Made by a program: the position numbers and the translations under genes
Shown here: in pieces, positions 1-7,479 of the stretch
Layout of the letters: each line of letters opens with the position of its first letter
How positions within the stretch are numbered: the first letter of the stretch is position 1
Source of the DNA: Bacteroidota bacterium
GTDB lineage: Bacteria; Bacteroidota; Bacteroidia; Bacteroidales; UBA10428
Direction of reading: 5' to 3'
DNA: 10,476 nt
Assembly: GCA_017860375.1 (NCBI GenBank)
Contig: JAGDMB010000054.1
Span: forward strand, 1 to 10,476
Notes under the pieces: generated by a model
What the model was told of the DNA's origin: nothing
The model's database searches: none
Seen by the model: the letters and a program-made list of their open reading frames with translations, nothing else

Positions 1-2
1 TA

Positions 3-302
3 ATCTCCGGAAAGATCATAACCGTGGAAGTGAAGAATCCCGAAGATGCACGCGCCATAGCCTCTTCCGGCATTGACATTATCCAACTTGACCGGATGGG
101 ATTGAAGGAAATCCGGACGCTGAAAAAGGAGATCCACTCCATTAATCCGGGAATTAAAATTGCGGTGACGGGAAACATTAATACGGATACGGTTAAAGAA
201 TATGCGCAAACCGGAGCGGATATCCTGGTAACTTCATGGCCATATTATGGTGAACCCAGTGATCTGATGGTTACAATCCTGCCTATTTTTGATGTGTACT
301 AA
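3..302 (+). CDS. modD: ModD-like nicotinate-nucleotide pyrophosphorylase family protein, C-terminal part
   Basis: This is the 3' end of a gene that starts before the window; the frame is open to base 3, so the GTG at 24 is internal. The visible ~99 residues form the second half of a quinolinate phosphoribosyltransferase (NadC)-type alpha/beta barrel: a strand ending in ITVEV, then DIIQLDRM, then the IAVTGNIN strand, and finally GADILVTSWPYYGEPSD. The last segment resembles the ModD branch (molybdate-operon protein, usually GADILVTSAPYY) more than true NadC, which normally has a metal/phosphate-binding LDNM and SGGI. ModD genes commonly sit beside modABC molybdate transport genes, so such genes may lie upstream outside the window. 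The exact substrate of ModD proteins is not settled. NadC itself is the alternative. Confidence 0.72.
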   Translation: MSGKIITVEVKNPEDARAIASSGIDIIQLDRMGLKEIRTLKKEIHSINPGIKIAVTGNINTDTVKEYAQTGADILVTSWPYYGEPSDLMVTILPIFDVY

Positions 303-316
303 AAGACCCCCGTCTT
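303..316. terminator. Possible small bidirectional terminator between convergent genes
   Basis: A 5-bp stem AAGAC/GTCTT with a 4-nt loop fills the gap between the two convergent stop codons. On the minus strand it is followed by a short T run (GTCTTTT). The stem is short, and one arm overlaps the permease stop codon, so the call is weak. Confidence 0.3.
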
Positions 317-2742
317 CATTCATACCGTATGGCCTGACCCGGATTTGTGTTGGCTGCGAGGTAAGTTTTCCGGATGACCGTGAAAACAGCTATTATCAGG
401 ACGATGATCATAGCCAGAAAGAAATAGTATGGCGATAGCGGTATCCGGTAAGAATAATCCTTCAGCCACGAATCGGCCAGGAAATAAACGAGAATCCATG
501 CCAATACCGAGGAAGCAAGGATCAAAAGGACAATTTCCCTCAGCTGCAATGCCAGCAGCTTTAAGATTCCGGCTCCCATGACTTTACGGATGCCAATTTC
601 ACGGGTACGCTGACTGGCCGTAAAGGATATGAGCCCGAATAATCCTAAGCATGCTATAAACAAAGCAACCACGGATAAAACCATAAAAATCCTTCCTGTT
701 TTCCGAACGTCGTAATAATATTCTTTCAAATGATCCTCCAGAAAAAAATATACAAAAGGATAGGCATCCGTAAAATTCTCCCATTCCGACTGCAGAAATT
801 CAATGGTCTTTTCCTTCTCACCGGGTGCTATTTTAACCGTTAAATAGCCTTCGGGATTGCCCGGGATCAGAAACATGATCAAAGCCCTGACAGGATTTTC
901 AAGGGGTTGAAAATTAAAATCCTTCACTACCCCTATGATTTCACAAACCGGTTTTTCATTGTTATGGGAAAACGGACTGACCAGGAATTTTCCGACGGGA
1001 TCATCCAGTCCCAATATCCGGGCTGCAGTTTCATTGATAACACAAGCTGCTGAATCCGAAGGGATGGCAGGATCAAAGAAGCGGCCTTCCGATAAGTGTA
1101 TACCATAGGTTTTTAAAAAATCATAATTGACCAGATGATAGATGAGATGATAATTTTTTTCCGGGGATGTGCCTTCAAGGTAAAAGGTGTTCGAATTTAC
1201 AATATTCCCGGGTAGCGAAAGCGAGTTGGTAGCGTAAAGCACGTTTTCATGCTTTAAAATAGTGCTTCGGTAATTGTTGAGATTCTTATTTAATCCGTCA
1301 GGACGGCGTATAACCAGAAGGTTGTCCTTATTGTAGCCCAGATCCTTGGTCGTCAGAAAATTGAACTGCGCATACACGATGAAGGTCATGGTAAGCAGCG
1401 ATACGGAGATAAAAAACTGAAAGAAAACGAGGCCGGTGCGCAGATTACTGCTTCCGGTGCCCCGCCGTATCCAGGAACGCAACACGACGATCGGATTAAA
1501 AGAGGAAAGGAAAAAAGCCGGGTAAAATCCGGCAAAGATCCCGACAATGGCCACCAGAATGAACAAGGCCAGGAACCTTTTTGGGGTGGCCAATTGGGCA
1601 AGGGAAAGATGCAGATCGATATAATGGTTGAACAAAGGCAGCAGCAGTTCAACCAGAAGCAGCGCCATCACCAGGGACAAACCTGTGATGAGCATTGACT
1701 CCGTGAGAAACTGCTGGATCAGGATTCTTTTATCCGATCCCGCTATTTTTCGAATACCGACCTCTTTTGCCCGGTTGGCAGTGGAGGCAGTGGCAAGGTT
1801 CATAAAATTTATACAGGCTACGACAAGGATAAGCAGGGCAAGTACCGAAAATATAGTTACATACTGGCTGTTGCCTCCGGGTTCAAATTCCGCCTCCAGG
1901 TCTGATTTTAAATGAATATCCGTTAAAGGTTGAAGCACAAATTCATAGCGGTTCTCCGTTCCGCTCATTTCATTTGCTTCCACGTTGAGCATTTTATAAT
2001 AGGCGGGCACTACGTATTTTTCCACCATTGTCTGAATCTTTGTATTCAGGGAATCCTTGTTGGTGCCTTCCTTAACCTGAATGTAGGTGTACAGATTATT
2101 GATTACCCAGGTACTCCTGTTTATGTATTTATACAAGGTGGACAGGGAAGCCACCATGTCAAAATGCATGTGGGAACTCTGGGGGACATCTTCCATGATG
2201 CCGGTTACCTCGTAATAGGTCGAATCATTCTCAACCCGGAGTTTCCTGCCAATTGGATTATCATTGCCAAAATAACGCTGAGCTGCCTTGCGGCTCAGGA
2301 CTATGCTTTCAGGTCTGTCAAGCACAAGCTGGGGATTGCCGGAAACAAGAGGAAAGGAGAAGATCTCAAAGAAGGTCGAATCGGCGAAAATAATATTATC
2401 CTCATTGTTTTTTATATCCCCGTATCGAATCAACCACGCTCCGAACCGACCTATCCGTAACGCCTTTTCTACTTCAGGAATCTCCTTTACCAGGGCTGGA
2501 GCTAACGGAGCTGACGTAACGGCATGGTTTAGCCTGTTTCCGGATACATTCCCGGCTATTCCGATTCTGTAAATTTCCCTGGCATGCTGATGAAAACGGT
2601 CATAGCTGTATTCATTCTCCACATACAAAAAAATGATTATGCTGCTGGCCAAACCGATGGCCAGGGCAAATACATTGACAAGGGTATAAGACCTGTATTT
2701 GTAAAAGATCCGAAAAGCTACTTTAAAAAAACTCCCTGTCAT
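316..2742 (-). CDS. ABC transporter permease, MacB/FtsX family (808 aa)
   Basis: Integral inner-membrane permease of the MacB/FtsX superfamily, in the ~800-residue double-unit form frequent in Bacteroidota. Each half has one transmembrane helix, a large periplasmic MacB-PCD domain and an FtsX membrane domain. Visible marks are a first helix at about residues 20-41 followed by EYSYDRFH (44-51); periplasmic domain to about 290; helix plus CINFMNLATA (310-319); coupling sequence KEVGIRK (326-332); a second periplasmic domain around 470-670; and a second coupling sequence REIGIRK (714-720), with the typical terminal AANTNPGQAIRYE. No ATPase (LolD/MacB-N type) lies in the window, so its partner must be encoded elsewhere. 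Family members export lipoproteins, peptides or drugs, or act mechanically on periplasmic partners; the substrate here cannot be told. It is last in the leftward series, about 200 bp after the kinase gene, probably with its own promoter. Confidence 0.93.
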   Translation of the reverse strand: MTGSFFKVAFRIFYKYRSYTLVNVFALAIGLASSIIIFLYVENEYSYDRFHQHAREIYRIGIAGNVSGNRLNHAVTSAPLAPALVKEIPEVEKALRIGRFGAWLIRYGDIKNNEDNIIFADSTFFEIFSFPLVSGNPQLVLDRPESIVLSRKAAQRYFGNDNPIGRKLRVENDSTYYEVTGIMEDVPQSSHMHFDMVASLSTLYKYINRSTWVINNLYTYIQVKEGTNKDSLNTKIQTMVEKYVVPAYYKMLNVEANEMSGTENRYEFVLQPLTDIHLKSDLEAEFEPGGNSQYVTIFSVLALLILVVACINFMNLATASTANRAKEVGIRKIAGSDKRILIQQFLTESMLITGLSLVMALLLVELLLPLFNHYIDLHLSLAQLATPKRFLALFILVAIVGIFAGFYPAFFLSSFNPIVVLRSWIRRGTGSSNLRTGLVFFQFFISVSLLTMTFIVYAQFNFLTTKDLGYNKDNLLVIRRPDGLNKNLNNYRSTILKHENVLYATNSLSLPGNIVNSNTFYLEGTSPEKNYHLIYHLVNYDFLKTYGIHLSEGRFFDPAIPSDSAACVINETAARILGLDDPVGKFLVSPFSHNNEKPVCEIIGVVKDFNFQPLENPVRALIMFLIPGNPEGYLTVKIAPGEKEKTIEFLQSEWENFTDAYPFVYFFLEDHLKEYYYDVRKTGRIFMVLSVVALFIACLGLFGLISFTASQRTREIGIRKVMGAGILKLLALQLREIVLLILASSVLAWILVYFLADSWLKDYSYRIPLSPYYFFLAMIIVLIIAVFTVIRKTYLAANTNPGQAIRYE

Positions 2743-2788
2743 GTGAAAAATAAAATGGGTAACACCGAATATTTTTCAAAGATTGTAC

Positions 2789-2796
2789 CAAATATA
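2789..2796 (-). promoter_or_regulatory. Candidate -7 box for the permease gene
   Basis: On the minus strand this reads TATATTTG, a full match to the Bacteroidota TAnnTTTG box, 46 nt before the permease ATG. No good -33 TTG is seen 19-21 nt upstream, so it would be a weak or activator-dependent promoter. A 15-bp palindrome (2815-2829) lies at about -40 relative to the expected start. Confidence 0.45.
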
Positions 2797-2941
2797 CTAA
2801 TCCTCTAACATATTGATGATTGCATCATCCGTGAACATAAAATCTGCAGGAAGATTGTCCGTTTTTGATACACTTTCTGTACGGTTATGAATACATTCAT
2901 TGATTTAAAAAAGGGCAGCACACCGGCCATTCGCATCCCCG

Positions 2942-3463
2942 TTATTCAATGGTGACCGTAAATCTGAAATAGGAAAGGATCGGATTAACCGATCGAAAGG
3001 AATACCGGATCTTATCCGAAGAGATCTTGGCAATCTCGATAAAACCCAAACCGGCACCTCCTTTATGGGAAAACTGGCCGTCCATGATGGTTAGTTTATA
3101 GAGCTCTTTCAATCCTTTATTATCCAGCTGGTTCAGGTTTGTTAAACGGTCCATGAGCCTGGGTATGTTCGTCTTTTCGATCAGGTTGGAAGAAACAAGG
3201 ACATATTTGGTATTCTCTTTTTGGATGCAGAAACAGGGTTCATATTTTTTATCTATCCCGGCAGCCTTTGCACCATCAAAGGAATGTTTCATAATATTCT
3301 CAAGGGCCTCGATCATTACCAGCAGAATTTTTTTGTAAACATTGGTTTGTATACCCAGGAAAACAACTTTGCCCTTCAATTCATTGATCAGATTGCCAAT
3401 GGTATCGTACCGAATCTTACCAGTATGATGAAGGATGGTTTCATTTTGTGTCCCTGAGCGCAT
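2942..3463 (-). CDS. SiaB-like GHKL-fold protein kinase (DUF6272-type), 173 aa
   Basis: Small soluble protein resembling the SiaB family kinases (DUF6272), which in Pseudomonas SiaABCD phosphorylate the regulator SiaC and are opposed by the phosphatase SiaA. The histidine-kinase-like ATP fold is visible: an N box MIEALENIMKH (E52, E55, N56, K59, H60) and a glycine-rich box GGAGLGF (G135-F141) before the last helix and strand. No transmembrane segment, signal peptide or sensor domain is present, and length is typical for the family. The start is ATG 60 nt after the rnhA stop, with its own candidate -7 box in between. No SiaC (DUF1987), PP2C phosphatase or diguanylate cyclase gene is in the window, so the partner is unknown. 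Family assignment is from motif memory; a generic anti-sigma-factor-type GHKL protein is the alternative. Confidence 0.72.
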   Translation of the reverse strand: MRSGTQNETILHHTGKIRYDTIGNLINELKGKVVFLGIQTNVYKKILLVMIEALENIMKHSFDGAKAAGIDKKYEPCFCIQKENTKYVLVSSNLIEKTNIPRLMDRLTNLNQLDNKGLKELYKLTIMDGQFSHKGGAGLGFIEIAKISSDKIRYSFRSVNPILSYFRFTVTIE

Positions 3464-3494
3464 AATTGTGATTAAATCAGGTAATAATCAATAC

Positions 3495-3502
3495 CAAAAT
3501 TA
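3495..3502 (-). promoter_or_regulatory. Candidate -7 box for the SiaB-like gene
   Basis: The minus strand reads TAATTTTG, a full TAnnTTTG match, 31 nt before the ATG of the SiaB-like gene and just after the rnhA stop codon. The expected -33 TTG is not evident, so the gene may also be read through from rnhA. Confidence 0.4.
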
Positions 3503-3526
3503 TTGAAAAGTTGATACTTTAAAAAA

Positions 3527-4015
3527 TTATTCCGCTTCATTCGTGAGGGTTGGATCCGGTTCCTGCCTGTATCCTTCATCTTCCTGTAAGGCATGGGATT
3601 GAGAAGCCAATACGGCCAGACGATCGCATCTTTCATTCTCCGCATTTTCTGCATGGCCCTTTATCCAGATGAATTTTACCCTGTGCAGGCGGTATGATTT
3701 AAGGAACCGTATCCACAGGTCGGGATTCTTTTTTTTTCTGAACCTTTTTTTCTCCCATTCAAAAATCCATCCTTTTTCAACTGCATCGGCCACATACCGC
3801 GAATCGGTGTAAATTGTAACATCTGAACCTTTATACCGCAGGGTTTCAAGAGCAATAATAACAGCCAGAAGTTCCATCCGGTTGTTGGTGGTAAGCCTGT
3901 AACCGCCCGATAACTCCTTACGGTGTTGTCCGGACAACAGCACAACGCCATAACCCCCGGGACCCGGGTTTCCGCTTGCGGCACCATCGGTGAAAACAGT
4001 GATCTTACGGGGCAC
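3527..4015 (-). CDS. rnhA: Ribonuclease HI
   Basis: Cytoplasmic endonuclease that cuts the RNA strand of RNA-DNA hybrids, acting on R-loops, Okazaki primers and misincorporated RNA. The 162 residues give the complete fold and active site: D10 in VFTDGAASGNPGPGG, E48 in TTNNRMELLAV, D71 in YTDSRYV, H121 in WIKGHAENAENE and D131 in ERCDRLA, corresponding to E. coli D10, E48, D70, H124 and D134. The basic handle region (WEKKRFRKKKNPDLW, 87-101) is present, so it is an E. coli-like enzyme. The C-terminal tail after about 135 is acidic and not conserved. The start is GTG, overlapping the marC stop by 11 bp; no other in-frame start precedes the D10 motif, so coupled translation is likely. The handle is encoded by A7 and A9 runs. 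Confidence 0.95.
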   Translation of the reverse strand: MPRKITVFTDGAASGNPGPGGYGVVLLSGQHRKELSGGYRLTTNNRMELLAVIIALETLRYKGSDVTIYTDSRYVADAVEKGWIFEWEKKRFRKKKNPDLWIRFLKSYRLHRVKFIWIKGHAENAENERCDRLAVLASQSHALQEDEGYRQEPDPTLTNEAE

Positions 4016-4589
4016 GGTTAATCTGAATTCCAGTGGTGGTCAAAAATAATTTTATGGCAATTGCCAGCAAAATGACTCCGAAAATTTTTCTCAGTACAAG
4101 AATTCCGGTGGCTCCCAGCAATTTTTCAAAGATACGCGTAGCCCGGAGTACCAGGTATACGACAATCATATTCATTATCAGGGCGATCAGGATCGTCCAT
4201 GCGCTGAATACCGCTTTCAGTGAAAGAATGGTTGTCAGGCTTCCGGCACCTGCAATCAGGGGAAAAGCAAGGGGTACGATGGAGGTTTGTTTTTGTGAGT
4301 CGTATTTGAAGAATTCAATGCCCAGCACCATTTCCATACCAAGCAATAAAAGCACGAACGAACCGGCAATGGCAAATGAAGAAACATCAACCCCGAAAAG
4401 GTTCAGAAAAGGCTCCCCTGCAAAAAGAAAAATAAGCATGAGGACAAAAGAAACCAGGGTCGCTCTTTCGGCATCTATATGCCCTGTTTTCCGCTTGATA
4501 TCGATAATGATCGGGATCGATCCGGTAATATCAATGACCGCAAACAAGACCATAAAAACCGTAAAAATATCAACAAACCGGACCGGCAT
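4005..4589 (-). CDS. MarC/NAAT-family integral membrane protein
   Basis: Six-helix inner-membrane protein of the MarC family (194 residues, usual about 200). The two inverted halves are visible: FAVIDITGSIPIII (16-29) in the first helix hairpin, and VPLAFPLIAGAGS (105-117) opening the second half, with hydrophobic helices at about 5-28, 43-65, 70-92, 105-125, 130-150 and 162-185. Family members were once called multiple-antibiotic-resistance proteins, but MarC has no shown role in resistance; some relatives are described as amino-acid transporters (NAAT). The function here is unassigned. It starts with ATG 75 bp after the peptidase stop, and its last codons overlap rnhA, which supports a marC-rnhA operon. 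Confidence 0.9.
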   Translation of the reverse strand: MPVRFVDIFTVFMVLFAVIDITGSIPIIIDIKRKTGHIDAERATLVSFVLMLIFLFAGEPFLNLFGVDVSSFAIAGSFVLLLLGMEMVLGIEFFKYDSQKQTSIVPLAFPLIAGAGSLTTILSLKAVFSAWTILIALIMNMIVVYLVLRATRIFEKLLGATGILVLRKIFGVILLAIAIKLFLTTTGIQINRAP

Positions 4590-4597
4590 AATAAAAA

Positions 4598-4642
4598 AGT
4601 TTGAAAATTTGAAGTTTGAACATTTGAGGTTTGAACATTTAC
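4598..4642. repeat. Three tandem copies of a 15-bp repeat
   Basis: Three adjoining 15-bp units (4598-4612, 4613-4627, 4628-4642) follow the pattern RGTTTGAAMATTTRM; the second differs from the first at one base, and a degenerate fourth start (AGGTTTAG) follows. It lies entirely in the 75-bp gap between the S46 peptidase stop and the marC start. Similar TTTGAA-type microrepeats occur between genes in Bacteroidota genomes, but the role is unknown. Confidence 0.85.
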
Positions 4643-4664
4643 AGGTTTAGCGTTTCCCGCGATA

Positions 4665-6830
4665 TTATTGAATAATTTTCATTTCGTCAACCAGATGGCC
4701 TGCGCCGGCATATTTGTCCATAATAAACAAAACATACCGTATGTCAACACAGATGCACCGCTGAAGTTCAGGTTCAAAGAGAATATCCCCCGTCATGGCT
4801 TCCCAGTTTCCGTCAAAAGCCAGGCCAATGAGAGCTCCTTCCGCATCCAATACAGGACTTCCGGAATTCCCCCCCGTAATGTCATTGTCGGTTATAAAAC
4901 AAGTCGGCATCCTGCCGTTTTCGCCATACCTGCCGTAATCCCTCCGGGCAAAGAGATCCTTAAGCTTTTTGGATACATCAAATTCCCAGTTGGAAGGATC
5001 TTCTTTCTGCATCACCCCCTCAAGCGTGGTATAATAATCGTAATGGACCGCATCCCTTGGAAAATAATCCCGCACCGATCCATAGGAAAGGCGCATGGTT
5101 GAATTGGCGTCGGGATAGAAAATCCGGTTTTCCTGCATTTCCATCAGTCCTGCCATATACAAACGCTTTCCCTTTTCATAGTTTGCGTTGACCCGGGCAC
5201 GGTTCTGGAATAATTCACGGTATTTATTCTGGGTGGTCAGCGCAGCCACAAAGGCCAAGTCCTTTTCAAGTGTCTTCCGCGTCGGATTCTGAATAAAAAC
5301 GGTGAAGTCGAACGAATTGGCAAATACTGACCGGTTGAAAAGAGCATTGCAATAATACTCCACATTCCCTTTATATTTTGACTGGATCACAGTAAAAAAA
5401 TCAGGCCGGAAAACAGTGGGTACATTTTCATAAAAAAGCTTCAGGAGGGCTGGCGTGACTTTTCTGTCGGTGCTTTCGTTGTATTCCCTGTAAAATTCTT
5501 CACCCAGCGTCTTCAATTCGGCGGTCAGGGAATCAATCTTGTGCCTGTTTTCCGGCTCTTTTAATAATGCATGGTACAATGTTGTTGCTTTACCTGCAAA
5601 ACCAATGATTTCAGACCCTTTGACAAGGCATTCCGTGGTATACTGCAACGCGTGCTGGTATGGACTCCTGACTGTCACCGCTTCATGGATGAGATTCAAT
5701 GCATCTCCGTATTTTGATTTCCGCTCCCCATCCTCGTTCATCCAACCGATAAATTCCTTTTCGAGCTGCTGCTTTTTATCGTATATTTTAAGTGCTTTAA
5801 GTCCCTTGCTTTGTCCGATGGAGAATTTCCAGGAATTGCTTGAATTGGAATACTTGGAGGCGTATTTGATATTAACGGCTTCATCAGCCAGCATATCATT
5901 CAGTAAAATATCCTGGCGCAGACCCCGGATGGTGATGCGGTTTGGATGGATTACCTCCATCAGTTCCTTCACTTCGTATGAAGTCATATACCGCAGGGTA
6001 TTCCCCGGATAGCCTATTACCATTGCAAAATCACCTTCGGTATACCCCCGGAGGGAAACCGGGAAAAAATGCTTTGGTTTCAGCGGAATATTTTGTTTGG
6101 CGTATTCTGCAGGCTTACCGTCGGGACCGGAATAAACCCTGAATACACTGAAATCCCCCGTGTGTCTTGGCCACATCCAGTTGTCGGTATCGTAACCGAA
6201 TTTCCCGATAGAGGAAGGAGGCGTACCCACAAGCCTTACATCCCTGTATTCTTCGTACACCAAAAGATAATAATTGTTTCCGTTAAAAAAGGACTTTACC
6301 ATTGCCTGGTAATGATTGTCTTCAGTGGCCTTCCTGACGATCTCATTGCTGATTCTTTTCACCTCCTCTCCTCTTCTTTGTTCGGACAGGGTATCGTTCA
6401 GATTCACCAGTATACGCTGCGTCACATCTTCGATCCGAATCAGAAAGGTAGCGGTTAAGCCCGGATTGGGCAGTTCTTCCTCATGCGTCATGGCCCAGAA
6501 ACCATCTTTCAGATAGTCATGCTGCACTGAACTGTGATTCTGAATGGCATCGAAGCCACAATGATGATTGGTAAGCAGCAAACCCTCGCCCGAAACAATT
6601 TCGCCGGTACATCCCCACCCGAATATAACTACGGCATCCTTAAGGCTGCTGTGATTGATGCTGTAAATATCTTCAGCCGAAAGTTTCAGCCCCATCGATG
6701 TCATTTTATCGATGTTCAGCTTTTCCAGTAACGGTAAAAGCCACATACCCTCGTCGGCCTTCAGCGACATCCATCCGATCATGAACAAGCTCCCTGCCAG
6801 TAGACATACTCTCTTCATATTCCACGCCAT
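4665..6830 (-). CDS. S46-family dipeptidyl-peptidase, DPP7-type
   Basis: Secreted serine exopeptidase of family S46 that removes dipeptides from peptide N termini, mainly in the periplasm or at the cell surface, to feed amino-acid metabolism. Its 721 residues match the usual ~710-720. The signal peptide is residues 1-25 with a basic start, a hydrophobic core and cleavage after LKA; the mature protein starts DEGMWLL, typical of the family. The chymotrypsin-like triad is H90 in TNHHCG, D226 in RHTGDFSVFR and S656 in GGNSGSP. The H90-D226 spacing (136) equals that recalled for P. gingivalis DPP7. Residue 674 (+18 from the serine, FDGNWEAM) is Gly as in DPP7, not the Arg that gives DPP11 its Asp/Glu preference, so hydrophobic P1 cleavage is likely. 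A second ATG at codon 5 (6818) is an equally possible start. It follows rnhB by 22 bp. Confidence 0.95.
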   Translation of the reverse strand: MAWNMKRVCLLAGSLFMIGWMSLKADEGMWLLPLLEKLNIDKMTSMGLKLSAEDIYSINHSSLKDAVVIFGWGCTGEIVSGEGLLLTNHHCGFDAIQNHSSVQHDYLKDGFWAMTHEEELPNPGLTATFLIRIEDVTQRILVNLNDTLSEQRRGEEVKRISNEIVRKATEDNHYQAMVKSFFNGNNYYLLVYEEYRDVRLVGTPPSSIGKFGYDTDNWMWPRHTGDFSVFRVYSGPDGKPAEYAKQNIPLKPKHFFPVSLRGYTEGDFAMVIGYPGNTLRYMTSYEVKELMEVIHPNRITIRGLRQDILLNDMLADEAVNIKYASKYSNSSNSWKFSIGQSKGLKALKIYDKKQQLEKEFIGWMNEDGERKSKYGDALNLIHEAVTVRSPYQHALQYTTECLVKGSEIIGFAGKATTLYHALLKEPENRHKIDSLTAELKTLGEEFYREYNESTDRKVTPALLKLFYENVPTVFRPDFFTVIQSKYKGNVEYYCNALFNRSVFANSFDFTVFIQNPTRKTLEKDLAFVAALTTQNKYRELFQNRARVNANYEKGKRLYMAGLMEMQENRIFYPDANSTMRLSYGSVRDYFPRDAVHYDYYTTLEGVMQKEDPSNWEFDVSKKLKDLFARRDYGRYGENGRMPTCFITDNDITGGNSGSPVLDAEGALIGLAFDGNWEAMTGDILFEPELQRCICVDIRYVLFIMDKYAGAGHLVDEMKIIQ

Positions 6831-6852
6831 TGTTTTCCGTTTCCTGAATGAA

Positions 6853-7452
6853 TCAAAGCGGCAAAGATAACTGTCTTTTACTTAATAAAAATGACTTTCG
6901 ATGGTATTGTGTGATGCCATAGTTTTCGATCGCTTTTCGGTGTTCCAGGGTCGGATATCCTTTGTTTTTATGCCACAAATAATGTTGGTTTGCCTGATGC
7001 AGGCGAAGCATATACGCATCGCGATGCACCTTGGCCAGGATGGATGCGGCAGCTATGGATTTATACGTTGCATCACCCCGGATAAGGCATACATGAGAAA
7101 TTCCTTTGTAAGGATAAAACCGGTTCCCGTCAACCAGTATCCGGTCGGGGGCCAGGACCAGCTTATCCAATGCCCTGTGCATGGCCAGAATGGACGCCCT
7201 GAGGATGTTTATTTCATCGATCTCATCGGGTTCGGCAAACGCTACAGCCCACGCCAATGCATTTCTTTCGATTTCCGACCGCATGAATTCTCTCCGCAAC
7301 GGGGAGAGTTTTTTGGAATCATTCAGCCAGGGGTGATTGTATCCCTTTGGCAAAACAACGGCAGCTGCATACACAGCGCCCGCCAGACAACCTCTTCCGG
7401 CTTCATCGCAGCCCGCTTCGACTCCTTCGGTACAATAGCATTCTTTTAGCAT
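6853..7452 (-). CDS. rnhB: Ribonuclease HII
   Basis: Cytoplasmic RNase H of type 2, which nicks DNA 5' of single embedded ribonucleotides and starts ribonucleotide excision repair. The 199-residue protein is full length for the bacterial family. Catalytic acids are in place: D16 and E17 in GCDEAGRGCLAG, D108 in ILVDGN, and D127 in RGDATYKSIAAASILAKVHRD; LNDSKKLSP (43-51) and YPTLEHRKAI are further family marks. It begins with ATG and is the first gene of the leftward series, diverging from the flippase gene across a 118-bp gap that holds a perfect hairpin. No TAnnTTTG box is clear for it. The downstream peptidase is 22 bp away. Confidence 0.97.
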   Translation of the reverse strand: MLKECYCTEGVEAGCDEAGRGCLAGAVYAAAVVLPKGYNHPWLNDSKKLSPLRREFMRSEIERNALAWAVAFAEPDEIDEINILRASILAMHRALDKLVLAPDRILVDGNRFYPYKGISHVCLIRGDATYKSIAAASILAKVHRDAYMLRLHQANQHYLWHKNKGYPTLEHRKAIENYGITQYHRKSFLLSKRQLSLPL

Positions 7453-7479
7453 GAACAGCGCCTGCTTTTTTCAGATTGG

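Noticed and set aside
1930..2460. 176-codon open frame on the plus strand
   Set aside because: It lies antisense within the permease gene, whose domain motifs are clear; the translation shows no recognisable protein and is low-complexity in character.
3464..3480. FNR/CRP-like half-palindrome TGATTAAATCA before the SiaB-like gene
   Set aside because: It lies downstream of the predicted transcript start, the spacing does not match an FNR box, and short A/T palindromes are common in such gaps.
4033..4650. 205-codon open frame on the plus strand
   Set aside because: Antisense of marC; the product is a basic, low-complexity string, and its end is made of the 15-bp tandem repeat.
6901..7449. 182-codon open frame on the plus strand
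   Set aside because: Antisense of rnhB, which has all four catalytic acids in place; it is a shadow frame.
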